DNA from: Mytilus galloprovincialis
Taxonomy: Eukaryota > Mollusca > Bivalvia > Mytilida > Mytilidae
Length of the DNA: 64,000 nt
Assembly: GCF_965363235.1 (NCBI RefSeq)
Contig: NC_134844.1
Span: forward strand, 71,293,497-71,357,496
Direction of reading: 5' to 3'
This document shows, piece after piece, positions 1-11,500 of the stretch. Numbering within the stretch: the first letter of the stretch is position 1; each line of letters begins with the position of its first letter. A model generated the notes under the pieces. It had not been told where the DNA came from, searched no databases, and saw nothing but the letters and a program-made list of their open reading frames with translations. The translations under genes and the position numbers were made by a program.

Positions 1-359
1 TCAGAGACCATGCCCCACAGCAAGGTTTTATAAGGATAGAACATAGGCAAATGCAAATAGATTCTATTTACTATATCTTTGCTGCTTTGGTCTCTGCATG
101 TATAATGATTCATGATGTTTTATGGGATACTTAACTTCTGTTCTACAAATTTTATATTAAAATATATTCTGACTTTTCATTTTTAATGAGATTTTAGTTT
201 CTGTTAATAAGAGGCAGTACAAAAAACATGTTTTGATCGTAATTAAGGTGAACCCAGCCCCCCCCCCCCCCCTGTCAACGTGACACCCAACCACACCGCT
301 TGAAAATCTTAAAATATTTTTTAATGTTGTCTTTACTATATATTGAATAGGGTGACACG
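1..359. other. No gene seen; poly-C run
   Basis: This is AT-rich non-coding sequence at the window edge. It contains a run of 15 C at 258-272. I see no exon or RNA gene here. Confidence 0.5.
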
Positions 360-1060
360 TTGTCGCTACATAATGACCAGATAAAATGGATCTTGTTTAT
401 ACAAAAAATATTTCAAGATTGTGGTTTCTCAAACATATGGGAGTCACAAAATTTTGTTAATAAAGAATGGTTAAAAACTGTCATAAAGCAGAGATTGCTA
501 TATCAATATATTCAGAACTGGAATTCCCTCATTCAAAATTCGTCAAAAGGTATAAACTACAAAATGTTTAAGAAAAACTTGGAATTGAAGAATATTTTAA
601 TATTTTGGACTTTAAAGACGCTATTGTTTTTTGTCGATTTCAAACGACTTATACTAAGTTGCCGATTTAAACAGGAAGATGGCAAAACGTAATCAGAGAA
701 AACCGCTTTTGCAGTCTATGTAACAATCGACAAATAGGTGACGAATATCATTTTATATTTGAATGCAAATTTTTCAATCAAAAACGAAAAGAGTTTTTAA
801 CTGCATATTTTACAAAACGGCAAAATACAGTTAAATTCTCTGAACTTATGTCAAGTACAAGAAAACCAGTTCTGAAGAAGCTTTGTTTTTTTTATAGAAA
901 ATATAAATACTTGTGTTTGTCGGCCCGTGATGTACTCCTGGCTTGTAACTTTTATAACCTCTCTCGCTTGTTTTGTACATATTGTAAATATTTATTGTTG
1001 TATTTGTTATCTCTGTACCGATGTAATGCATTTGCTTTATGAGAATAAAGATATATATAG
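360..1060 (+). mobile_element. LINE 3' end (reverse-transcriptase ORF tail plus 3' UTR)
   Basis: The conceptual translation shows the conserved tail of mollusc LINE ORF2 proteins. There is a W-x-N-S-L-I segment, then Cys residues followed by IGDEYHFIFECKFFNQKRKE, then the FSELM and LKKLC motifs. The reading frame changes near 690-710, so the copy is broken. It ends in a short 3' UTR with GAGAATAAAG near 1045. The 5' part, including the polymerase motifs, is missing, as expected for a truncated insertion. Assignment to a LINE is firm; the clade is not determined. Confidence 0.75.
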
Positions 1061-2898
1061 AAACTTCTTTAAATATACACAAGTCATAATTACATTGGCC
1101 AGAGGGTAACTTGATAATTAGAGGATCAAAGGATTTAATTAAGACAATCCAAGACTGCTACCTCTATATTTTATTATACATATCATTATTAGCCTCACTT
1201 AGGGTGATACAGCAATTGCAAAACGGGTAGATACGATCTGTAATCAAATAATTAAATTAATCAAAAGTTTATTTAGAGTAACCATATGCCGGATGAACAA
1301 AAAGTTTGCCATTTATTGAAAAACATATGGTTTTATATAACAAGAAAACTTCTCTAGTATTCTAAACATTTATCACGTACCCCCTCCCCCAAACCTCCGC
1401 TTCAAGCTCTAGATTCGCGCCTGCACATTGTGAATTATATTTCTTACATCAAGATGCTTATTACATTATAAAATAAAATGGTATTCATCTTCAATTGTTG
1501 AAATAAAGATGAATTGTTAAAAAAAAAGCATTGACATCAGTTTTAAAGTTATTGTTCATAGGAGACACTCTCACAGTTATGATTTATAGTCTCTTTTTAA
1601 AACGTAATATAATTTTACCTCTTGGAGTTTTTCTATATTACTTCTGTAATCGGATTTTGAAGAACCCCACGGACACCACATACACTCATGCATATGTCTT
1701 TCATTCAAGGTATAATGATAATATATATGTAAACTCTTGTGTTGTTAACAAGGAAACGAAATCTCAAAAGCATTTTTGTCTCAATTTGTATCTAAAAATA
1801 GGGTTCTTTAATTTTAATAAAAGCTTGCATAGCAATTTCCTTAAAAACAAAATATAACAAAGGCAAAGTTTTAAAACACAAAAATTTTTATTTTTTATTT
1901 TTCTTTCATAAACTTGAAATTTTACCACGCTTTAGCGTTACCGTTAGGTTTATTCAACAACAACCATTAATTAATCTATAAGTAACGATAAAAAGACAAT
2001 TGTGTATTGGATTAGGTTGATTGAACATGATGATTAGTGAATTTGCAATAAGCCGTTGGTCACGTGCCGAGTGGCACGCGTTGATTAAAAAGTCATTTAA
2101 CTTCAAAATTACAATATTTATTGATACCTACCTTTACAGATATGAGGTATTTAATCATATCCTCCTATATATCCATATTCTCTGTGATCTTAAAACATCG
2201 TTTTAGTGTCCTTATTAATGCAAAAACTTTCTTCTTAGTCAGCGCCATTAAGAATTCCTTTGCGGTATTTCTACACACCGAAATATATGGCCTTACTATT
2301 GGTAAAATACCACAGTGCTTAGTGTCACTAATAGTCAAAATTTTGTGCCGTGAAAACTGGAAATGAAGTTTAGCGGGACATAGGAAATTACAAAAATATT
2401 AGAATTGTTTACTTGCATAGTGTAAGCGGGATGCGGGAATTAAAAAAAAAATAAATAGTAACTATAAAGCGAGATCCGTGAACAGAACCCCCAAATGAGA
2501 CCCCATTAGTTGTGGCTTATTTTTGGTCTTTTTAGCTAGTTTCCTTCCCCTACATTACTTGTAAGTTGATCGTTTTTGTAAAGCAGCATTCGAGGTCTGA
2601 CAGTATATTACCAAGAAATGCACAAAATATTGAAAAAGAAGGTTTAGAAAATTTAAATAATGGTATGCACACACACTCCTCTGTCAGCACAGACAATTGT
2701 ATTTTTGTAAACGCACCAAACTCATTTCTTCCACAGTGAGACAAGCTTTACAATGTTGATGGTGGTGAAAATCTAGTCCAAATAATTATGACGTCTTGCA
2801 AGGCTATTTTATTCCTGGAACGCTTTCCTCTGACGAAGCCGAAATGTGAAACCAAATCAACAGGAAGTCTAATACTTATACTAGAACTGAATATAAAA
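1061..2898. other. No gene seen
   Basis: About 1.8 kb of AT-rich sequence in which I found no convincing exon, RNA gene or recognised repeat. The short open frames here lack plausible protein composition. Confidence 0.4.
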
Positions 2899-3035
2899 TC
2901 GAAATGTAAATGGGGAATGTATCAAAAGACCAAAGAGCAGATAACAGCCAAAAGGCACCAATGGGTCTTCAATGCAACGAGAAAATCCCACAACCCGAGG
3001 AGGGGTTCCTAACCAAAGACAAATGGGGGGGGGGG
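2899..3035 (+). repeat. Dispersed repeat DR-1, first part
   Basis: This begins with an AAATGGGGAATGT motif followed by a CAAAGAG-type stretch and GGGTCTTCAATG. The same order of motifs occurs at 31615-32430 and 36762-37500. The copy is interrupted by a LINE end and resumes at about 3600. A run of G lies at 3027-3037. Confidence 0.65.
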
Positions 3036-3049
3036 TCCAACTACATGTC

Positions 3050-3550
3050 CCCATTCAATACAATACAATACAATCTGCTTTATTTGAAAAACACTCCGTC
3101 ACATTGACATGTGAAACAATTAAGAGGTAAATTACCAAATACAATCACATACAACTAAAAAAATAAATAAAACAACTTAAAAATAAAATATATGGAAAAT
3201 TACTTTATATTATAATATTCATGATATTTTAACATTATAATATTTTAGTTAACTTTGAAATGAATTATATATAGACACATTTTTAAGTAATAAGTTAATA
3301 TTTGTCAATGACAGTTAGTCCTTTCATTTTTGCTTAATTCTGATATTTCACATAGTACTCTGGAATATGCTGATTTCTGATATTTTTTAACTAATAAAGA
3401 ATTGCATTCAAATAAATAATGGAATTCATTGCCAATTGCAGTTAAACACAGATTGCATGTCCTTTTTTCTTTTGGAATGACTTATTACCATCTTCCCAGC
3501 TCTACTGGGATTTTACATTGCAGCGTCTTAGTTTTGAAATATATTTACGT
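3050..3550 (-). mobile_element. LINE 3' end, reverse orientation, nested in DR-1
   Basis: On the minus strand this reads as another LINE ORF2 tail, with a CKIPVELGRW segment, then CNLCLTAIGNEFHYLFECN, then a degraded stretch. The plus-strand left edge is a CAATA-type short tandem repeat (3057-3073) followed by CTGCTTTATTTG, which is the reverse complement of a LINE 3' tail. It sits between two parts of DR-1, so it inserted after that repeat. Several frame breaks are present. Confidence 0.65.
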
Positions 3551-3599
3551 TCGAATGGTGTTAATTTTAAAATTCAAATGCATTGATCGTCCAATAAAG

Positions 3600-3810
3600 A
3601 ACAATGAAGAAAGGGAGTTCCAACATGTCCAACCCTCAGACCCTCCTGGATCCCTGCCTGTGAGGCATGCTTTAGTTTGCCATTAAACAAAAATGTATAC
3701 TAGTTGAGTGATAATGGACGTCATATTAAACTCTTCGATATAAAAAAAGAAACTAAAACAAAAATCATACAAAGGTCACAAAGGCCTCCTGAAATTACAG
3801 TTATATAAAT
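3600..3810 (+). repeat. Dispersed repeat DR-1, second part
   Basis: The stretch from the AAACAAAAATGTATACTAG motif through GATAATGGACGTCAT matches the middle of the two longer DR-1 copies (31.7 kb and 36.85 kb). It is the continuation of the repeat that starts at 2899. Confidence 0.6.
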
Positions 3811-3984
3811 CATCTCACATCTTTGCGCATTTCTTGAAATTGGTCATATTAATAAATGCATGCAATATTTTCAGAAAATTTCAATATATAGGCTTTTTTT
3901 AAAAAGTCAATCCTGTGCATGATTTATCAATGATTATACTTGCACAATTAACGCATGTTGTTCTCAAAGAGGTGTCTATGCTAT

Positions 3985-4560
3985 TTATGACAATTTTCAT
4001 GGTTCAGTGGTTATAGTTAAGTTTTTGTGTTTTGGTCTGTTTTTCTCATACTTTATGCAATAGGTCTACTATATTTGTTGTATGAAATGATTGTAAGGTG
4101 TACATGTCTAGTGGGATGATGTCATCTGACCTTGACCTCATTTTCATGGTTCAGTGGTCAAAGTTAAGTTTTTGAGTTTTTGAGTTTTGGTCTTTATCTA
4201 TTAAATACTATAAGCCATAGGTCAACTGTATTTGGTGTATAGAAATATTTTATGATCTATATGTCAGCATGGTCAGTGGCGCAGGTTTTATTTGACCTTG
4301 ATCTCATTTTCACGGTTCATTGATCAGTGTTTTTGTGATTTGGTCTATTTTTCTTAAACTATAAGTAATAGGTCAACTATAATTGTTGCATTGAAGCATT
4401 GTTAGCTGTATATGTCTGCCTGGCATGGTTCATCTGACATTGACCTCATTCTCATGGTTCATTAGTCTTTATTTATTTATCTTGGTTAATGTTAAGTTTA
4501 TGCGACAGTTGTGATAAAGCTTTATACTTAGGACTATCAACATATTATCAATGATTAGTA
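3985..4560 (+). repeat. Tandem repeat of roughly 140-170 bp units
   Basis: The phrase TTCATGGTTCAGTGG or a close variant recurs at about 3993, 4141, 4309 and 4450. Each is followed by a GTTAAGTTTTTG-type stretch, an AATAGGTC block and a TGACCTTGACCTCA block. There are about four diverged units. I recognise the unit as an abundant bivalve repeat from memory only. No coding potential is seen. Confidence 0.75.
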
Positions 4561-4899
4561 AAAGAAGGCGAGACATTTCAGCGTGTGCACTCTTCTTATT
4601 AAACACACATTAATATACATCATGTACATTAAACAGCAAAAAAAAATATTGATGCAAGATGCCATTCAATAATAACTTTTACTCTTTTATGTATAGGACA
4701 AGAACTATAGAAGATACAGAGAAATTATAAACAGCAGAAATGATAGGCAATTTAAAATTTGCAGAAGCAAACTAAACCTAAATGGTAAGGCCACTTTTTT
4801 TTTTTTTTTTTTTTGAAGTTGTTGAACTTGAAAGATGAAAATCATGATTACTTTAAAAATAAAAAGATGTGGTATATTAAATATGAAAACTATCATGGC

Positions 4900-5180
4900 T
4901 TTAAGAAAGCAATTGTAGGCCTGTGACGACCTTCAATAATGAGAAAATCCATACCCTATAGTCAAAGTAGGCAGCTATAAAAGACCCAAAGATGAAAAAT
5001 TGAAACAATCCAACATGTCCAAACTGTAAAACTAATTGCCTAGTTTATTACAAAATAAATTACAAAAAATAAATATAACCGGTATGAAACAACAACAACA
5101 ACAACCACTAAATTTTAGTGTCAGACTAAACTTACAAAAACTACAGGCTCTGAACTTTGGACAGGCACAATAGGAATATG
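4900..5180 (-). repeat. Dispersed repeat R2, reverse copy
   Basis: It contains GACCTTCAATAATGAG, a CCATACCCTATAGTCA block and GCCTAGTTTATT. The same blocks occur at 21335-21550, and in reverse complement at 14285-14600, 16070-16225 and 25130-25440. It is probably a SINE- or MITE-like family. A run of 18-20 T lies near 4795-4814 just before it. Confidence 0.55.
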
Positions 5181-5239
5181 GCAACCTATGATGTAAATCA
5201 CAGACTGGACTAATGTAAATCAACTAATTTTTCGTGAAT

Positions 5240-6284
5240 ACTTTATTTTGCGTTTTATACTTTCTAGTCTACATCACAGCTAATTATTTTTCCCAAGGTT
5301 CAAGTTTACTTAATGAATTTTAATAAAGAAAGATACATATGAAAAACATTTATTGCTGTTTCTCTCTCCATTTATAACATTTTATTTGTTTATTTTGTGT
5401 ATTTATAGGTGATCAGACATCTTGGTTTTCATGATCAATAGGTCATTACTGAAGAGGAAACTTAAAGTTGAAATTTATTTACAAAGTGCATAATTGGATT
5501 AATTTGAACTGGAACGTGTGCTTTCCTGCAAAAAAGAAACAGGAAATTTCATCATTATCACATGATAATGCCCATAAACAAAATGGAGTTCTATCATAGA
5601 TACACAAAAACACTATTGCATAAAAGCAACAACATATTATATATATTATTCGAAAGAAAGGAGAATGCAGAACAAATACTATTTTGTTGTTGAAAAAAGG
5701 AACACCAGTTTTATCCACTCATTTACATCGCTCCCTCATATCAAATATACGGAAGAAGATCATTGAAGAACAATTTGCAAAAATGTTTTCTCTTAGAATT
5801 GAAGGAAAATGTTAAGTGAATGGAATAATGTATTCACTGAATTCTTACGTAGTGGATTGAATAACTGTACACAAGCTGAAACAGAAGACAATTTTAATTT
5901 AAAATAACACGAAAAGTGTATATTTTATTATTTAATCTGCAAATATATAAACAAATTCTTTAGAACACCACAAATGGTATGACATTCAAATTGGTTGCTT
6001 ATTAATGTATTGCATTGAAACAGTTACAAAGAAAACAGAATCATTTGCTACAAATTTTTTTTATAAATCATAGTTAAATTTTATAAAAAGTATGAACAAT
6101 ACCTAGATCTAAACAGTCAGACTTTATCAATTTTCAATGTCATTAAAATGTTGAGTCAAACATTTATGAAAGTTTTGAATATCATTTGCATCAACTAGAC
6201 AGTCTTGTAATAATTATATTCATACTGTTTGTATACATGGTATAGAGAAGAAATGTTTAACAAGAACAAATAAGGGAAATTTGA
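5240..6284. other. No gene seen
   Basis: AT-rich sequence without recognised exons or repeats. The open frames here are short and have no protein-like composition. Confidence 0.4.
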
Positions 6285-6485
6285 TGTTCAGAAATTTCCT
6301 TAGAGGAAATTTGAAGAACAATGATTTCCTTAGTGGAAATTTGTTGTCTTGAAGGAAATCTTTTTCCCTTGAATAAACAATTTCCCTTGAGGAAAAAACA
6401 ATTTCCCTTTGAGGAAAAATCTTTTTCCTTTAGGGAAATTTGATTTCCCTTGAGGAAAACAACTATTCCTCTAAGGAAATTGTTG
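6285..6485. repeat. Array of imperfect TTTCC...GGAAA palindromes
   Basis: Roughly eight units of 13-16 bp have a TTTCCYTWRRGGAAA-like core, for example TTTCCTTAGAGGAAA, TTTCCTTAGTGGAAA and TTTCCCTTGAGGAAA, separated by short A/T-rich linkers. Each unit is an odd-centred imperfect palindrome. It lies upstream of, and looks related to, the purer array at 6835-7165. Confidence 0.65.
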
Positions 6486-6834
6486 AAAAAAGGGGCATAA
6501 CTTTTTTAACAGTGGTGCTAGAGCCAAAAAATTTTAGGACAATTATCAGGGAACCAATACCAACCAAGTTATCAACTTCATTTTGACGTAACTCCAAAAA
6601 TTAAGGTGAACAACTTTTGCACTCAGCGGAATTGCAAACTTGTCCCGGAGACAAATCTGCTTTTCTGAGATGTTTTACAAGGTTCCAAAAATGTGTTATG
6701 CCCTACAGCTTTCCATCCAGCTAAGGCAGAAGTATATTCTCTTTTATTCTCATATATCCAGTATTTGCAACAAATTGTAATTTTTCTGAAGAAAAAAATT
6801 CAAATGGAAAATAATGTTTGTATTGTAATATAGT

Positions 6835-7165
6835 ATGTTCCCATGGGAAGAAAAATTGTTCCTATGTGAAAAAAAATTGTTCCCATGGGAAGAAAAATTG
6901 TTCCCATGGGAAGAAGATTTGTTCCCATGGGAAGAAATATTGTTCCCATGGGAAGAAAAATTGTTCCCATGGGAAGAAAATTTGTTCCCATGGGAAGAAT
7001 CAATTCCCATGGGAACTTTTTGTATTCATCTTTTCCCATGGGAACTTTAAAGTTCCTATGGGAACTCTAAACTTCCCATGGGAAAAGTATTTTTTCCCAT
7101 GGGAACTTCCAATGTTCCCATGGGAAATTCTAATATTCCCATGGGAATTATCAAATTTCCCAAGG
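6835..7165. repeat. Minisatellite built on the palindrome TTCCCATGGGAA
   Basis: Thirteen perfect copies of the 12-bp palindrome TTCCCATGGGAA and about three near copies occur in 330 bp. The first units are spaced about 21-22 bp with an AGAAAAATTG-type linker. Later units have varied linkers. The array leaves several frames open on both strands, giving spurious proteins rich in SHGKK, FPWEE or PMGT. A related 22-bp sequence with a CGGAAT-GCAAA-TTGTCCCG pattern flanks the arrays in direct orientation near 6638 and 7314. Confidence 0.85.
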
Positions 7166-7169
7166 GAAA

Positions 7170-7889
7170 TGTACTTTTAATCAGCTGCAGTGACAAGAGT
7201 GACAACAGTGACAAGTTGGGACATATGGCATTTTTTCAGTTTTTCAATAATCTATCACTGGGCAAATTTTTTTTTTGATATCTTGTAAACCGACAAAGTC
7301 AGATTTGCCGATACCGGAATGGCAAATTTGTCCCGCACAGTGTTTTGATATTGAAAAAAATTCAGAATATTAAAATTGATAAAATAGATAATGAACAAAA
7401 AAAGTTAAAATATATGTTAAAATGTTATCAATGGTTATGGAGCTCCTTTTTGTGATATGGGTTTTTAAAAAGTTGGCGGGAAAAGGCTGACTTGGAAGTT
7501 CACCATACATTTGCATTGGTCTTTTTGGGGTCTAAAATACAATGAAAAGAAATCTAAAATCGACTCAACTTATGGTACATGACCTTTTAAGAGCTATTGA
7601 AGTCTTATATGAAAAAAACAATGGGTGTTATGGGGCATTTTTTTTACTTTGTAATGTATTAAAAAACCAAGGAGTCCCAACATCTAAAACAAACTCCTAA
7701 ACCTAAGTAACTAAGTACATCCTTAAGTGCAACTTATGAGTCTTGTACAATGTACATGTAAACAAAACACTGGTGTTGCATACCAAATTAAAAGTATGAA
7801 ATCATATGTTTTTATATGTCTGACATTTATTGTGTATATATAGTGTGCACAAAATTTCAAGACTTGATTAAGGGGTACATGTAACTTAC
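7170..7889. other. Downstream of the last visible gene C exon; no exon found
   Basis: Exon 3 of gene C ends at 7890 with a good donor, so at least one more exon should follow at lower coordinates. I could not identify it in this interval or further down. Confidence 0.4.
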
Positions 7890-8574
7890 CCTGAAGCAGG
7901 AATCGAATCATTCTGCACGTCTACCTCAAACTCATCTCCACTGGGATCTATATCATAATCAAATTTGGAAGTTTTAACAACTTCCTTAAATGCATCTTCT
8001 CCCAATATGTTTATTAAGCCACCAGTGCCTTTAAGGATTTGGATAGCATCATCAGACAGTTCTGTGCAAAATAAGTTGTGATGGATTAACATCCAAAGAT
8101 TAATAATTGTAGAAAATTCTAGTTTGTCTTTGTCGAAAATTTGTAAAAAGTCTTTCTTTTGCATTTTTAATAGGTAATCGTGCTGAGCATTATAAAAAAC
8201 CACCATATATTTGTGTCTATTAATGGCACAGATAGGTACCATTGAAGAACCATAATCCTGGTTTCCACTGTAGGCCAAGACCCTTTGTTTATGTTTCCAC
8301 ATTGATAAAGAGATGGCTTGTTTACAGACTTGATTAATGTCTACATCATTAAAATTTTCACCATTGTTTTCATCACAGATCTCGTCGTTGTCATCGTTAT
8401 CATTATTTTCATCATTAGTAATCCATTTTGGGTGAATTTTGTTTGCATCAGGACTTTCTTCTGGTTCTCCAATATGAAACACAGCAGCTGTATTTGCTTG
8501 AGAATCTAAAAACATGTCCTTGGTTGTTGGAAACAATGTGATATCTGCACTTCCATAAAATAGACGGGCACTTC
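7890..8574 (-). CDS. Gene C coding exon 3
   Basis: This 685-bp exon is entered at phase 1 (G+GA gives Gly) after a TTTTTTTTCAG acceptor and leaves at phase 2 with GG|GTAAGT. It encodes GSARLFYGSADITLF, then the acidic linker (NDENNDNDDNDE), then SMVPICAINRHKYMVVFYN and an acidic end. Confidence 0.75.
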
Positions 8575-11500
8575 CTGAAAAAAATAAATTTAAAATTACA
8601 AAAGTGTTTAAAGGACCCTTAGCATTTATTCATTGTTAATTGCCTAATGTCCAGTGGCAAATATTTCATGTATGTCCAGGTCACCCTCTAGCATGTTGAT
8701 AAAACAATTGTGAAAATATGAATGTTATTTCATGTACAGGTGTATGATGTTCATAATCATCGACGTACATGTACTGTGTTCTTCTCACCAGACGGGATTA
8801 ATCATGTTTTGTATATGTGGTTTATGATAATATATTTGAACAGTAGAGATTTTCTATTCTCATTTAAGAATTTGTTGATCTTTTCTTTTTCTTTTATCAT
8901 GTTTATATGTACATACATCATGTACATGACATATCTTACCAAAATTTGTGTATCCATATTGTACTGGAGCGCCGCAGTCATGTGGTTGGTCTCCAGACAA
9001 GCTTGAATCTATGATATGATTTGCTGGATTATACAGGAGCTGTGAAAGAAGGTGACCAGTTATCAATGATGCAGTTTCTGTCTTTGTCAGTTTCATGATG
9101 TTCAGTTGAGCAAGGTTTCTTTCATAAAGTTCTGAAAAAAAAGATTTCTATAAATATACTAGTCATGCTATATACAAGGGACACAACTCTACCTTAAAAC
9201 TAACTAACACGATTATCATATTAACCTGTACCAGTGATCATGGTTATAATACATTGTAAAAAGTTAAGTATTACCCCTTAATTGGTTTAGTATTCATCAT
9301 TCCATTCTCATCAATTTTCGAAAATTCAATATTATTCCAGATTGAAGTAAGTCCTTGCTTTATTTATACATGCATTTGCTGTGCCATTTTGTCAGTAACA
9401 ACATATTAAAATTTTAAAAGGTTTGGTTGAACGGTTCATGAGTAAATGCACGGACACAACATTTTTTAAACTTTCAAGAACCGTAACTCCTGAACGGTAA
9501 AAGTCAAAATCGTCTTTATTGAACTTGACCTCCATTTTGTTGTCAGTAACAACATATTAAAATTTTAAAAGGTTTGGTTGAATGCTTCATGAGTAAATGC
9601 ACGGACAACATTTGGTTGCCGCCTGCCCGCCCGCCCGCCGTACATCCCCAAATCAATAACCGACATTTTTGACACAAAAATCCGGTTAAAAATTATTCTG
9701 GGAGTGTTATTGGTATTATTCCTGAAAATATACTTCAGGATTTCTAAAGAAAATTTAACAATATATATTCAATTTAATGAATGTTTGTAAATGTTTGACA
9801 GATCATGTTTATTTATTGTATTTATAGAACAATTTGCCAAATGACGTTTGCAGTAAATGTTCATGCCTGGTGATAACATGAACACTTTCGTTTAGACAAT
9901 TAAAAATCAACTGATACAGACGATACACTTTAATTTTTTACAGTAACGATAATTATTTGAGACCTATGGCAATACATGATAAGAATATTTTGATGAATCA
10001 CAGTATATTTTAACCAATTTGACACTAACAACTGACTAACAGTAGCCGAAATTGAGACAGTCTCTAGTATGGTTTGGGAAATGCCCTTGTGGGGCCAAAG
10101 AGTCCATGTATAAAGTTTCAACATGTTTGTTCGTCAATGAATAGCAGATCATTGAAGAAGCAGATGTCCAAGAGGTAGACAGCCAAAAGAATGTTTGTGA
10201 TCAGTGGGTCAGTTTACTCCCAATTCACATAATCACACCCTTCATGTTCGCATGTCACATGCATCATTAACTAGGTTCATTGGCTTCAAATTATTCTTTA
10301 AATTAGAGTGAAGTGCTACTGTGATAGTTGCTACCGACCATGCAAGGGCTGTATAGCCAGTCGAAGTTGTTAAAAACTTCCATTTGTTGTTTTTGATACA
10401 TGTGATAGTCGAGTTTGACATGATAAATTGTATTTATACACTACTGTTGTCAGTCATGAGGACTTACTGAAATAAGTGATTTTTAAATCTCTTATTCATT
10501 GTTATTTGAGTAGCAAATTCGAGGTTTTGTCACAAATTGTGATTTTGTAGTTTTTTCAAAATTTTAAACACATAGATTTAAATAATATCTTTTAATTAGT
10601 AAAATTAAAAAAAAAAATGAACTCTTTGCTTCTTTTAAGTAGCAAGGTTTATGCCTTTGATGCTATCATTTAGCTGAAAATTCTATTTTAGTTGAAAAAA
10701 TGCTATAATAATGGCTTTACATAATGAACTGATACTTTCTTAAAAGATTTTTCCCAGCAGTGGGAGTATTTTTCCTGTGAAGTTCAAGGTTTCATTTCAG
10801 ATTATGTAATAAAATTCTACTGTTCGCGATAAAAATTTCACTGTTTAAGGGGGTTGAAATTAGTGGGGGTTATTAAAAGAATGATACTTAAAGAAGTGAT
10901 TTTTGGGAAGGAAATTGAGGTCTGATACTTAAACAAGTGATTTTTATGTCATTATCCTAGATTCAGTACAAGGTCATCACCTGAAATGACCTGGTCATCC
11001 TAGACAACACGATTTCAAGATTTCAAGATTTTATTGTACACTCTGACAGTTTACATTGTTACAAGAGGCAGATAAACATAATATACAGCTTGACAGAAGC
11101 ACGGGGGGGGGGGGGTTACTTCCTATTATTGGGTATACGGGGATGTGCCAAAAATATGGGTCATAATTTTGCGAGATTTAATGACATCCTATATTAAAAT
11201 GCATTTATGTTTGATAACTGTATATTGATTTGGGGTATGATCTACATATCATATATAAATATGCACCAAACGATGTCAATTCATATATAAAAACTTAAGG
11301 GTAGCTGGTATATTTATGAATTATGAGTGATGATAAGTTAGTGCTTATATAAGCATGGGTCATATTTTAAATATTGTATATAAGTATAGGTCATTCTTTC
11401 TTAAATATTTATATAACTATAGGTACTGAATTTCAGTGAATGTTATATTAAAATGGGTACGTTTTTTGAGGCAAAAATGGCACACCCCTACCAAAAAAAT

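Noticed and set aside
6750-7278. Open frames on both strands giving SHGKK, FPWEE and PMGT repeats
   Set aside because: They arise from the TTCCCATGGGAA array, whose palindromic unit leaves several frames open on both strands; no splice or start context supports a gene.
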